From NCBI GenBank assembly GCA_023229505.1, contig JALNZD010000013.1, positions 27,270-91,269 on the forward strand: a stretch of 64,000 bases of DNA, read 5' to 3'. A program made the position numbers and the translations under genes. Of this stretch, positions 18,886-26,845 are shown one piece after another. Every line of letters begins with the position of its first letter. The first letter of the stretch is position 1. A model generated the notes under the pieces. The model did not search any database. It was not told the DNA's origin and saw only the letters and a program-made list of their open reading frames with translations. The stretch comes from Bacteroidales bacterium. GTDB taxonomy: Bacteria > Bacteroidota > Bacteroidia > Bacteroidales > JAGOPY01.

Positions 18886-19988
18886 AATAGACAGATTCCC
18901 TTATCAGCACTGTTTATGAATTCAGACCGGTGGAGAGTGACAGTAGGATTAACATATCTTGATGAATCAAAATAGATTTTATATTTTGATGCACTGGCGT
19001 TAACATCAAGGTAGATCTGAACGTCTTTAATTTCAGCAAGTCCTTCAGCCTGTAGTTTTTCAATTGCAACAGCCTTATCGAGTTTGCCGGCTGGATTTTT
19101 AGCCGATACGGTTCCAAAGGAGGAAACGAGATTTGAATAAACTCCTTCGGGGAATACCTCAATTGAAAACCTTGTAATGGCTTCGGCCATGGCAAGGTGA
19201 GCAATTGCAGGGCGAATCTTTTTGAGGATGGCCGTGTCTTCTGCTGTATGTGCTGAAGTTTTAAGCAATACCAGCAAGGAATCATAATATTCCTGCGATA
19301 AGGTATAAGCTGCATACTTGGATTCTATACTACGAATGATTGGCTTAAGCGCAAGGAAAAGCCTTCGGCTGTTCCGGATATGGAAAGCGTCATTGAAAAG
19401 CTTGGTAGTATATAATAAGGAATCCATTGTTTCCGTGAAAGATTCAGAACTTACCCAGGTAGGATAGTCAGCTTTATGGCTTTCTAAATGGACAAGCAGA
19501 ACATCAGAAAAAAGATAGGCTTTATTCAGCCAGGATGCTTTAGCTGCTTCAACCTGCCATTGAAAAGCTGTTTTGTGTGTTTCATCCGTGACGATCTGCA
19601 TTCCTGCATCCGTGATGTGCAAGCTGTATTCATCAGCACCGATGTAATAAGCAAAATTGATCAGGACTCGCTGAACCAGGGGAAGTATTGCCGTTAGTGC
19701 CTCGTTGGTTTCAACTTGTGATTGGGAAGTCGAACCAGATTCTTCAGGCACAACAGAAAGAGAAGGACTTAAACTGGCAGAAGCAGAAACGGAAGTCGAT
19801 CCTGAACTTTCCGAATTGTACCATTCAGAAAGCAGGTTATAAAGTCCTTCCCCAAGAAGGTCTTTAACATAAAGGATTTCTGCTGCGGCAATATGAGGCC
19901 GAATTTTAGCAAAGCTTCCATTCTGGGAAACGGAAAGATATTGTTTAATCTCCGCAAGGTCGATATTAAAAGCTTCTTTGAATAACAT
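18882..19988 (-). CDS. head-tail connector-like protein with Ser-rich insert (368 aa)
   Basis: The N-terminus (FKEAFNIDLAEIKQYLSV, then HIAAAEILYVKDLLG) resembles a Bacteroidetes phage family I recall as DUF6712, which sits next to portal genes. Residues ~62-93 are a low-complexity insert of Ser with Ala, Pro and Leu (SGSTSVSASASLSPSLSV) that interrupts an otherwise helical protein. The same kind of tract ends the major capsid protein and its neighbour. It lies 2 bp after the portal gene. A neck or adaptor role is inferred. Confidence 0.6.
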   Translation of the reverse strand: MLFKEAFNIDLAEIKQYLSVSQNGSFAKIRPHIAAAEILYVKDLLGEGLYNLLSEWYNSESSGSTSVSASASLSPSLSVVPEESGSTSQSQVETNEALTAILPLVQRVLINFAYYIGADEYSLHITDAGMQIVTDETHKTAFQWQVEAAKASWLNKAYLFSDVLLVHLESHKADYPTWVSSESFTETMDSLLYTTKLFNDAFHIRNSRRLFLALKPIIRSIESKYAAYTLSQEYYDSLLVLLKTSAHTAEDTAILKKIRPAIAHLAMAEAITRFSIEVFPEGVYSNLVSSFGTVSAKNPAGKLDKAVAIEKLQAEGLAEIKDVQIYLDVNASASKYKIYFDSSRYVNPTVTLHRSEFINSADKGICLL

Positions 19989-19990
19989 GA

Positions 19991-21325
19991 TTATGAATTT
20001 GAATCGATTCGCTTTTCTGTTTTGGTTGGGTGTTGGTCTTGAGTTTGCGAAGTATCGACCACGACATAATCGAATTCGATATCATCACCCCATTTATTGA
20101 AGTCACGGATGAAGTACAATGGCTGTAAGGAAACCTCACGATATGGGCCGCACTCGGCATTCAATGCCCAAAATGCTTCACGTTTGTCGGAGCCGCTGCC
20201 GGCACCGGCCATTTTGCCTCCTGGTACGGATGATGCACCGATCAGGGAAGGATCTACACCGATGGCAAAGAGTATTTCACTGTTGGCAGCCTGGGAATCC
20301 GGAAGGTAAGCATCATCCTTGAGCTTGTTATCGATCACATTGATTTTCCAGCCTGGGTACTCCTTTTGCAAGGTCTCATTATAATAGGTAAAGGTAACAA
20401 GCGATTTGCCGGAATTTTCCACATTGGTAAGGAATTCATTCAGCTCGTCAATTTTGCGTTGAACGGCAGCTTCAATTTGCTCTTTGGTAAAATCGGGAGC
20501 TGGATACCTCTTTTTGAAATACTGTTCCGGTATTTCAACGTGATACTTAATGGTCATTTGGTTAGCCATGATAGCGCTTTTCAAGGCCGGAACCTTGTTG
20601 GCAATACCAAGCCAACCGCTTTTACGGACTCCGTTCCATATGGCCAGGGAGTAATACGATTTATTGAACGACCGGTAATAGACCGGATAAGTGAATTTGC
20701 CATCAGGATAAGCCTTACCAGGAACGTATTTGGCAGGATTAAACGTCGGGATCTCTGCAAGGTAATCCGTACCAGGGTTCGGCCAGTTTGCCGAATAATA
20801 CGTTTTTTCAATGCGAAGCACTTTCGGGTCCATCATGGAATGACGGCAATAAGCTGGATCTAAGACATTCATTTTATTAATTTGTGTCTTTGCCTTATTC
20901 TGAATGAATTCAATCCAACCATTGGCGAAAAGCTCCAAAGAGCCGATCAGATCGATCATTTGAAGATTGACCTGGTTATGACGGAAGAATTCCTTAACAG
21001 GACCTTTGGTAATGACTTCCCGGGATTCGGAACCGTCGGCGGCTATAACATTTTTGTAAGCGACAACACCGCGGCCAAAATGAATGTTTCTTCTTTTTTC
21101 CAGCGCTCGAAGCGCAATTGAATTCCCCTCAAGGTCTGCCAGAACATTTTGTGGAAACAAATTATCATCTCCCCAGGCAGACCAGTCATTAGAAGCAGTT
21201 TCTTTAGGAACTGCACCGGATTGTTTTACAGCATCCGGATTTTTAGGATCACTGGTTATAGTGATCAAAGCTGTTTTGCCGGGAGTGATGGCAAACCCAT
21301 CATCTAAAAGTGAGGACTTACTCAT
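19991..21325 (-). CDS. portal protein (444 aa)
   Basis: Forms the dodecameric ring at the capsid vertex through which DNA is packaged. The stretch NDWSAWGDDNLFPQNVLADL near residue 47 is typical of Bacteroidetes phage portals, followed by the helical stem region with an EIPEQYFKKRYPAPDFT segment and an acidic tail with GAGSGSDKREAFW. Size (444 aa) suits portals of this group. It lies upstream of head completion genes and downstream of the accessory region, and ends 2 bp before the connector gene. Confidence 0.8.
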   Translation of the reverse strand: MSKSSLLDDGFAITPGKTALITITSDPKNPDAVKQSGAVPKETASNDWSAWGDDNLFPQNVLADLEGNSIALRALEKRRNIHFGRGVVAYKNVIAADGSESREVITKGPVKEFFRHNQVNLQMIDLIGSLELFANGWIEFIQNKAKTQINKMNVLDPAYCRHSMMDPKVLRIEKTYYSANWPNPGTDYLAEIPTFNPAKYVPGKAYPDGKFTYPVYYRSFNKSYYSLAIWNGVRKSGWLGIANKVPALKSAIMANQMTIKYHVEIPEQYFKKRYPAPDFTKEQIEAAVQRKIDELNEFLTNVENSGKSLVTFTYYNETLQKEYPGWKINVIDNKLKDDAYLPDSQAANSEILFAIGVDPSLIGASSVPGGKMAGAGSGSDKREAFWALNAECGPYREVSLQPLYFIRDFNKWGDDIEFDYVVVDTSQTQDQHPTKTEKRIDSNS

Positions 21326-21335
21326 ATTTGAATAA

Positions 21336-21743
21336 TTAATACCATAATACTTTTTTATCGTTGAAATACAGGATAAGACGTGGATGGATTTTCCGTGTCG
21401 CTTTTGAAGACAATATCAAGATATTGATGGTACTGTTATCATCATGATGTGGATTGCAAGTTTTCTTAGGTTCACCCAATTTGTGAACCGGCAATATTGG
21501 AATATCATCGTTGGTTTTGCCGACAACTTTGATGACCTGACTCTCTGTATAGATAAACCGCTTGTTATTATGGCGGAGTAAATCCATAGCAGAAGTTCTT
21601 TTGCTAATTATATGGATATCTCCGCCTGTTTGCCTTTTAACGTCTGCCGTGGCAAACATCAGAGAGAAAGGCTTGGGCTCACCTTTGGCAGTAAGGGAAT
21701 CTAATTCAGAGTACATTGCTGAAAAACTTATAGTTTCTTCCAT
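21336..21743 (-). CDS. small phage protein upstream of the portal gene (135 aa)
   Basis: The start at 21743 gives MEETISFSAMYSELDSL; the longer frame from 21803 would run into a terminator hairpin and is rejected. It has a beta-rich core (PFSLMFATADVKRQTGGDIHI) and a basic C-terminus. It is the first gene of the portal-tail transcription unit after the RadC terminator, so a promoter is expected within about 60 bp upstream. The family is not recognised. Confidence 0.6.
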   Translation of the reverse strand: MEETISFSAMYSELDSLTAKGEPKPFSLMFATADVKRQTGGDIHIISKRTSAMDLLRHNNKRFIYTESQVIKVVGKTNDDIPILPVHKLGEPKKTCNPHHDDNSTINILILSSKATRKIHPRLILYFNDKKVLWY

Positions 21744-21801
21744 GGAGGCAAAGTAAAAAACAGTACAGCGATCAGGAAAGGACAAAAAAACCTGAACGAG
21801 C

Positions 21802-21833
21802 AAAAAAAGGGAGTCCGGCGAAGCCGAACTCCT
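21802..21833 (-). terminator. terminator after radC
   Basis: On the minus strand GGAGTTCGGC, loop TTCG, GCCGGACTCC and a run of seven T. The stem has one G-T pair and a stable UUCG-type loop. It ends the radC unit before the portal operon. Confidence 0.85.
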
Positions 21834-21853
21834 TTAGTTTGAAGCGGTGGTTG

Positions 21854-22309
21854 TTATATCAAGCCTTCATCTGCGAAGGAATAATAACCATCGGTGGTGA
21901 CGATCAGGTGATCCAGGACAGGCAAATCAAGGAGAAGGCCACCTTCTTTGAGCTTACGTGTCAATCGGATATCAGCTTCGGAAGGTTGGGTATTTCCTGA
22001 GGGATGGTTGTGACACATGATCAAAGAGCTGGCATTAGCCTTGAGAGCGTGCTGAAAGATCAACTTAGGATCTGCGACAGTGCCAGAGACACCGCCTTTT
22101 GAGACTTCTACAATGCCAAGGAGCCTGTTGGCACGGTTCATTAGAAGTACGAGAAAGGATTCACGGTATTCGATGTCATCCCAAAGCGGAAGAACAACGT
22201 CAAAGCAATCTTTAGATCCGGCAATTTTTGGCCGGTTTGCGTTACTGACCTTCGTGGAATAGCTGACGGAGATCTCGCAGATCTGGAATAAGTGTGAAGT
22301 AAAAAGCAT
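21854..22309 (-). CDS. radC: RadC-family JAB/MPN protein (151 aa)
   Basis: The metal-binding JAMM set is complete: E50, H100-N-H102-P-S-G, S110 and D113. RadC proteins of this short form are common on Bacteroidetes mobile elements. A role in DNA repair or recombination was proposed for the family, but its biochemical activity is unsettled. The gene has its own repeated leader upstream and its own terminator, so it is transcribed independently of the phage late operon. The symbol follows family usage. Confidence 0.88.
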   Translation of the reverse strand: MLFTSHLFQICEISVSYSTKVSNANRPKIAGSKDCFDVVLPLWDDIEYRESFLVLLMNRANRLLGIVEVSKGGVSGTVADPKLIFQHALKANASSLIMCHNHPSGNTQPSEADIRLTRKLKEGGLLLDLPVLDHLIVTTDGYYSFADEGLI

Positions 22310-22537
22310 TTTATTTCGCTGATGCCCTTCAGACTTGTGTTGGCAACTGGCTCGCCGGTTTAGAAAATGAAATTTTTGCGCAATCCAAACCGGATCGAAA
22401 ATTCCGGTGCAATGGTGACGGTCATTTTCTTGAAAATGAAGTCATGCAAAGCACCGTCACAGTCCGTTTTTCATGGACTGTGTAAGGCCATAGTCAGCGG
22501 AGATTTTAGATGTAGGTAACTTTGTGAAAAAATCGAG
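22310..22537 (-). promoter_or_regulatory. repeated leader, copy 1 (radC)
   Basis: Read on the minus strand it has four shared blocks: TCACAAAGTTACCTACATC near 22509-22530; a hairpin with stem CACAGTCC/GGACTGTG; a 21-codon upstream ORF beginning ATGACCGTCACC (22425); and CCGGCGAGCCAGTTGCCAA followed by AAGTCTGAAGGGCA just before the gene. Copies at 22853 and 23592 share all or most of this. The first block is probably the promoter or an operator. Confidence 0.75.
22360..22425 (-). CDS. leader ORF 1 (21 aa)
   Basis: Reads MTVTIAPEFSIRFGLRKNF plus two residues, and ends about 50 nt before radC. The same frame, start context and a similar peptide are present in the other two long leaders (22903-22968 and 23588-23704). 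A short ORF kept in a repeated leader could control the gene behind it by ribosome stalling or coupling. Codon differences among copies are mixed, so selection on the peptide is only suggested. Confidence 0.4.
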   Translation of the reverse strand: MTVTIAPEFSIRFGLRKNFIF

Positions 22538-22652
22538 TTTTAAATACCATTATGGACGTAAACATCGTTAGGCCATACTGCATTTCTTTTTGGAAACTTT
22601 TTCTTTTGTGCTGCTCCCTCAAAGAAAAAGCGACCAGGTGGAAGAATGAATA

Positions 22653-22690
22653 TAAAAAAAAAACCTCTGGTGGATCAACCACCGGAGGTT
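22653..22690 (-). terminator. terminator of the 47-aa gene
   Basis: On the minus strand AACCTCCGGTGG, loop TTGAT, CCACCAGAGGTT and then ten T. It is a strong intrinsic terminator that starts about 18 nt after the stop codon. Confidence 0.9.
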
Positions 22691-22708
22691 GCTCGAAAGG
22701 TTGAAAAA

Positions 22709-22852
22709 TTATAAATTCTTCAGGAATTCATAATATTCAAACGTCAATCTTGACGGATTTTCAACCGACATTCTAAGGGCATAGCCTTCGAAATAGAGGG
22801 CATCAATGTAAGTGATAAATTCATCGGATCTTGAAAGTAGTGAAAGACTCAT
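22709..22852 (-). CDS. 47-aa protein in a leader-terminator unit
   Basis: Reads MSLSLLSRSDEFITYIDALY and continues FEGYALRMSV...EFLKNL. It is a small acidic, aromatic helical protein and is not recognised. It has the same upstream leader as radC and the ArdC-like gene and its own strong terminator, which is the main evidence that it is real. The stretch FEGYALRMSVENPSRLTFEY suggests a compact fold. Partner unknown. Confidence 0.65.
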   Translation of the reverse strand: MSLSLLSRSDEFITYIDALYFEGYALRMSVENPSRLTFEYYEFLKNL

Positions 22853-23060
22853 TTTGAATGCTGCTGCCCTGCAGACTTATGTTGGCATCTGGCTCGCCAG
22901 GTTTAAAAATGAAAATTTTGAACCAGGTCAAACCGGATCGGAAATTTCGATGCAATGGTGACGGTCATTTTGAATCTTAAAATGAAGTCATGCAAAGCAC
23001 CAAAGGCCGTTGTCTGCGAATATTTGCGATATAGGTAGCTTTGTGAGGAAATTGAGTGAT
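22853..23060 (-). promoter_or_regulatory. repeated leader, copy 2 (47-aa gene)
   Basis: Minus-strand blocks: CTCACAAAGCTACCTATATCG (about 23028-23048), GGTGCTTTGCATGACTTCAT, the upstream ORF ATGACCGTCACCATTGCA (22968) and CTGGCGAGCCAGATGCCAA before the start codon. It lacks the AGTCC/GGACT hairpin present in copies 1 and 3. Bases around the upstream ORF are nearly the same as copy 1 over about 60 nt. Confidence 0.75.
22903..22968 (-). CDS. leader ORF 2 (21 aa)
   Basis: Reads MTVTIASKFPIRFDLVQNF plus two residues. It has the same length as leader ORF 1 and ends about 50 nt before the 47-aa gene. Twelve or so of 21 residues match leader ORF 1. Function unknown; see leader copy 2. Confidence 0.4.
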   Translation of the reverse strand: MTVTIASKFPIRFDLVQNFHF

Positions 23061-23167
23061 AAAGACAAGAACAGAACCAGGGGAAGGGATTTTTTTATTT
23101 ACCATTTTTAAAATAGGGAGTACTCCCCTATTGATTCCCCAAAATGCCCTAATCTGGAAACGAGCAC

Positions 23168-23201
23168 AAAAAAAGCTCCGATGGGATTTCCCATCGGAGC
23201 T
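23168..23201 (-). terminator. terminator of the 123-aa ArdC-like gene
   Basis: On the minus strand AGCTCCGATGGG, loop AAAT, CCCATCGGAGCT and seven T; a perfect 12-bp stem about 20 nt after the stop codon. Confidence 0.93.
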
Positions 23202-23219
23202 GAATGTTTGAATGAACTC

Positions 23220-23591
23220 TCACTCAAAATGCTTCGGCTCATGCACCTGAGCATTGCTGAAAAGGTAGCAAAGGGGCCAATACTTAAATTCATCATTTTC
23301 GCCTTCTTCAGGCTCAGGATTGGCAACTTTTCGAGGACTGCCCCATACTGAAAACGCTTTTTCGCCTTTAATGACAGACTTTCCTTCTTCTTTCCATTGT
23401 TGGAAAGTCTTAAAGGCAGTATGGACACCATCGGCAGAATAGATCTGAATAAGTCCTTCATTGACTGAATCGAAGTCAGCAGCGCCGGACTTCATTTGAA
23501 GCTGAAGAACCCGTGAAATCTGTTTCAGGTTTTCACGGCGCATTTTATACAGCGCTTTAGCTTCGGGAGTAATAGAACGCACGATAGTCAT
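23220..23591 (-). CDS. ArdC N-terminal-like ssDNA-binding protein (123 aa)
   Basis: The pattern F-x2-[FW]-x-Q-W-x3-G-x2-V-x-KGEKA-x2-VWG (residues ~58-82) followed by a beta strand with FSNAQV near the end is that of the ArdC N-terminal (DUF1738-type) domain, known from plasmid antirestriction protein ArdC, which binds single-stranded DNA. The metallopeptidase half of ArdC is absent. A second, diverged copy is at 28262. The gene start overlaps the stop of leader ORF 3 (ATGA), and a strong terminator follows. Confidence 0.7.
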   Translation of the reverse strand: MTIVRSITPEAKALYKMRRENLKQISRVLQLQMKSGAADFDSVNEGLIQIYSADGVHTAFKTFQQWKEEGKSVIKGEKAFSVWGSPRKVANPEPEEGENDEFKYWPLCYLFSNAQVHEPKHFE

Positions 23592-23704
23592 AATGACTGC
23601 CTCTGCCCTGAGGACTTATTTTGGCATCTGGCGCGCCGGGTTAAAATGAAATTTTTGCGCAACCAATACCGGATCGGAAATTCTGATGCAAGGGTTCCGG
23701 TCAT
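23588..23704 (-). CDS. leader ORF 3 (38 aa), overlaps the ArdC-like start
   Basis: Begins MTGTLASEFPIRYWLRKNF, similar to leader ORFs 1 and 2, but a changed stop lets it run 17 codons further, so its TGA overlaps the ATG of the ArdC-like gene (ATGA). This would couple translation of the two. In copies 1 and 2 the ORF stops about 50 nt earlier. Confidence 0.4.
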   Translation of the reverse strand: MTGTLASEFPIRYWLRKNFILTRRARCQNKSSGQRQSL

Positions 23705-23900
23705 TTTCCTTTGCGATATCAATGGCCAGGAGCGATAATAGAACCCGTTTCTCGTAAAGTAGATAGGTTGTTGATTTCGGCGGGAAGGGGAAAATGAAGG
23801 AACACAACGTGCCGCAGGAGTCCTGTTCCATCAGGAGGGACTCTGCAGGCCCTTGACGGCAGAATTACCGATATAGGTAACTTGTGTAAAAATCGAGTGA
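23592..23900 (-). promoter_or_regulatory. repeated leader, copy 3 (ArdC-like gene)
   Basis: Minus-strand blocks: CACAAGTTACCTATATCGG (about 23867-23885), a hairpin with stem AGTCC/GGACT in the same place as in copy 1, about 80 nt not present in the other copies, the upstream ORF ATGACCGGAACC, and CCGGCGCGCCAGATGCCAA before the gene. The extra segment makes a chance 71-aa frame that I do not accept as a gene. Confidence 0.75.
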
Positions 23901-24008
23901 TTAAGGCAGGAAAAGAAAAAGGAAGATGAGGTACAGAAATTTAAAAGAAGAAGAGTTTCTCGTTTTTTATATTACTACTGGATGATATCCAATAATTCCA
24001 TGAATTCT

Positions 24009-25484
24009 TTATGGTTGCTTTAAATCAAAAAGATTTACGATGTGTTCTGGAATAGGGAGTTTATTCAGGTTGCCCGGTTCAACTTTAATTGCTCCAGAAC
24101 CATAACTTTTACCTACAAGTTTTAAATTCTCTAATGTATCAGGATGATTTAATACTTGCCATAGTTTATCCACAAATTCTTTGTCTCTACAAATTGGATA
24201 AACACATAAGAAGCCTGTTAATGGTAAAACTCCTGCCTCATTTTTAATGAATCTTGTCTTTCGTCTTCCAAGATATGCAAATAATAAAGGTGGCACTTCT
24301 CGTTTCTCCATTTTATACCAAGGTTTGCGTTGTTGAATTAGTGAACGATTTGGCAATCCCATTTCCTCGCCTACCTTTAGATAATCTATAATCTCTTGCG
24401 GTAAAACGTCTTTAGCGTTTATTGAAAGTAAATATGTAGGGCGATTTTCATTTTCTAATTGCTCAACATCTTTTACAGTCAATAAATTTTCTGTTGAATC
24501 TTTGGTTCTGCCAATTGCTCTTTTAAAAAATTCATTTGGAATCCCTAATTCTTTGACTTGTTGTGCAGTCAGAAAGAAAAATTCATTTGAACCAGTTGCA
24601 ATACCTCTCATAACACTTGCAAAGTCATTCAAATGATATTTGAAACCATTGTGATTTTGTTCAGGTCTTGTAAAACCGGTTAAAATTCCTTCTTTGAGTT
24701 GGCGATTAACAACATCAATCGTTTCAAACTTCTGTTGTTTGAAATCTGATGAAATGAAATTGAAAAGGTCAGTTGAATATGCTTTTGATGCTTTAACCCA
24801 ATGTAGCGTTTCAGTTGGTTTTGAATTTTTAATTAAGAAAACAATTGCATTAGTATCTACATTTGGAAAGGGCGTTGCATCTTCATCAAATGTAATTACA
24901 CATTCTATGCAGAAATTTTCTGAAATCCATTTCCAAAGATTTTTTGCAAACTTTCCTTCGCATGTATCGGCAGGCATAATGAAAGCAAGTTTACCATCTT
25001 TTTCTAAATGGTTTAATGCTTGAATAAGGAAGTAAATATGATAACCTGCTCGACCGTCAATAGATTGTCCAGTTATACCCGATGAAAGTTGTTTGAGGAA
25101 AACTTTTGTTTGTTCGTCAATACGATGATGTCTGATATATGGTGGGTTTGCAACTATTGATTTAAATTTTCTTGGAGGAGGATTTTTAATAAAATCTCTT
25201 TTTTCAACTAAACAATTTCTCTTATTGTAAATTTCATCGCTTAAAACATTTTCGTCAATGTCAGTTCCGAAAAAAGAAACATTTGGCTTGTTTAATTTCA
25301 GTAGTGATTCGTAAAATGCACCCCTGCCTGTTGCGGGGTCAAAAACTAAATCTGTATCTTTGGAAACATAGGCAACCATTGCATCTGCAACCCAACTTGG
25401 TGTCCAAAACTGTCCTTTGTCACGAAGTATTTCTCTTTCGCTCCAATTAGTTGGTAACTTTTGATGTGATTTAACTTTTCCCAT
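24009..25484 (-). CDS. type II N6-adenine DNA methyltransferase (491 aa)
   Basis: Motif I is D49-P-A-T-G-R-G-A-F57 for S-adenosylmethionine, and motif IV is N113-P-P-Y116 for the flipped adenine; an Eco57I/TaqI-type specificity half follows. It methylates the site cut by its partner and so protects host and phage DNA. It starts at the last base of the endonuclease stop (TGATG), so the two are translated together with the nuclease first. The pair is visibly more AT-rich than the phage genes around it, which suggests transfer. Confidence 0.88.
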   Translation of the reverse strand: MGKVKSHQKLPTNWSEREILRDKGQFWTPSWVADAMVAYVSKDTDLVFDPATGRGAFYESLLKLNKPNVSFFGTDIDENVLSDEIYNKRNCLVEKRDFIKNPPPRKFKSIVANPPYIRHHRIDEQTKVFLKQLSSGITGQSIDGRAGYHIYFLIQALNHLEKDGKLAFIMPADTCEGKFAKNLWKWISENFCIECVITFDEDATPFPNVDTNAIVFLIKNSKPTETLHWVKASKAYSTDLFNFISSDFKQQKFETIDVVNRQLKEGILTGFTRPEQNHNGFKYHLNDFASVMRGIATGSNEFFFLTAQQVKELGIPNEFFKRAIGRTKDSTENLLTVKDVEQLENENRPTYLLSINAKDVLPQEIIDYLKVGEEMGLPNRSLIQQRKPWYKMEKREVPPLLFAYLGRRKTRFIKNEAGVLPLTGFLCVYPICRDKEFVDKLWQVLNHPDTLENLKLVGKSYGSGAIKVEPGNLNKLPIPEHIVNLFDLKQP

Positions 25485-26431
25485 CAGAGGCGCTTTAATA
25501 GATTGACAGCATCAGGAGTAATTTCAAGCGAACCACCTTCAAATTTTACATATGGTAAAATATGTCCGTTCTTGTCTTCAATGAATGCTGGGACTAAATG
25601 AGGTCTTTCATTCGCAATTCCCAGAGGGTAGGCATAATGGTAATAATATTTGTAAATTGTTTTTTTAGTAGTAGCTCCTCCGGGTGCCTGAAAAATTTGC
25701 TCAGTCGGAAGTATTAATCCTTCGTCAATTAAACGTTGTGCCTCATCAAAAGAAAGGCCATAAGCTCTGTCAAAAAAAACATGCCACACATGAATTGGAA
25801 TTTTATTTATATGTTGCCACTTGCTTAAAGGAATTCTATCCTCTTCTTTGATAATGACAGTTGGAAGAACCGCTGTTTTAGCAAGTCCTAATTTCCCCCC
25901 AAGTCGCTTTTGTGCTTTAAGAGGAATATTATATTGAGGCATTTTCTCTGCTACCCAAAGAGAATTTTCACACTCAACTGCAATAATAGCTTTTAAAATT
26001 AGGTCTTGAAGTTTGTCCTCGGTGACGAATGGTAATTCTTCCACACCTCCAATACTTGCAAGGAATTTGTCAACGAAGGACTTGTCAGCAATTTTGAAAA
26101 CTAAAAGGTCGGGTCGCTTGATGTTTCCAAGTCCAGCTGCTTCTAATCTTTCAAAGTAAAGTTCAAATGCCCTAACATCATAATCCGGAGCTGTTCCACT
26201 TGGTCCATATGGTATTGCATAAAATTGGTTAGTTCTATTGACAGAATCCGTTAATCTATGTTCACTCCATACGCCCTGGGACCACCTCATTAAAAAGTCA
26301 CTGCCTCTTAATTTTCTTGGATTAAGCCAGAAATCTGCCCAAGCGACTTCTTTTACTCCCCGGATCTCAAATTCAATGTCCGCTGTTGAAACGGATAAAA
26401 CATTTTCAAATGGATGCATATTTTTTATCAT
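25484..26431 (-). CDS. type II restriction endonuclease, probable AccI family (315 aa)
   Basis: D108 in KRPDLLVF and E153-C-E155 in AIIAVECENSLW give a PD-(D/E)XK-type site of the BamHI-like D...ExE form. The segment PLKAQKRLGGKLGLAKTAVL and the overall layout match what I recall of the AccI family (AccI cuts GTMKAC). The gene directly precedes and overlaps the methyltransferase. Restriction by a prophage would exclude other phages. The AccI assignment is from memory of the family and specificity is not shown. Confidence 0.7.
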   Translation of the reverse strand: MIKNMHPFENVLSVSTADIEFEIRGVKEVAWADFWLNPRKLRGSDFLMRWSQGVWSEHRLTDSVNRTNQFYAIPYGPSGTAPDYDVRAFELYFERLEAAGLGNIKRPDLLVFKIADKSFVDKFLASIGGVEELPFVTEDKLQDLILKAIIAVECENSLWVAEKMPQYNIPLKAQKRLGGKLGLAKTAVLPTVIIKEEDRIPLSKWQHINKIPIHVWHVFFDRAYGLSFDEAQRLIDEGLILPTEQIFQAPGGATTKKTIYKYYYHYAYPLGIANERPHLVPAFIEDKNGHILPYVKFEGGSLEITPDAVNLLKRL

Positions 26432-26668
26432 TTTTTTTGTAAAAATAGTTATTATATTTTGAGCTGGGTTATTTAAAATGACAGTTAATTAAGTTATACA
26501 TGCTATCACTGTAGTTCTATGTAAAAACCATAATAATATATAATTGAAGCTAAGTAACTATAATTGCAGGGTGTCATTAAATCAAATTATTACTTAAAAA
26601 AGACATAATAATATCTGCTTAGCGCCTTGCCTGAAATTATTAAAAGACCATCAATCTTGAATATTTGA
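26432..26668. other. AT-rich spacer upstream of the restriction-modification pair
   Basis: No ORF, hairpin or repeat that I can support. It must hold the promoter of the minus-strand restriction-modification genes and the end of the PIN unit. Confidence 0.4.
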
Positions 26669-26845
26669 TTATGGATGCTTCCGAGGATCGCGAAAAAGAG
26701 TAAAAAACTCCATCTGAACTGTAAACCACTCTCTTAGTTCTTTATCAACAAGCAACCGTTTCACTAGATCAGTCAGTTCCTGTTTATCCATTTCTCCGGC
26801 GTAGTAACGGTTGAACAGGATTTCTTTTTCAGGTATTGAATTCAT
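26669..26845 (-). CDS. 58-aa protein coupled to the PIN gene
   Basis: Reads MNSIPEKEILFNRYYAGEMD and ends LFRDPRKHP. The ATG shares its A with the PIN gene's TAA (TAATG), a common coupling signal. It is a helical, charged protein; NRYYAGEMDKQELTDLVKRL resembles the cytoplasmic start of Bacteroidetes anti-sigma (FecR-type) proteins, but there is no membrane segment. It could be a partner or inhibitor of the PIN protein. Not recognised. Confidence 0.6.
   Translation of the reverse strand: MNSIPEKEILFNRYYAGEMDKQELTDLVKRLLVDKELREWFTVQMEFFTLFRDPRKHP

Noticed and set aside
23616..23831. 71-aa minus-strand frame in leader copy 3
   Set aside because: It exists only because of the extra 80-nt segment in that copy, has no counterpart in the other leaders and is out of frame with the conserved upstream ORF.
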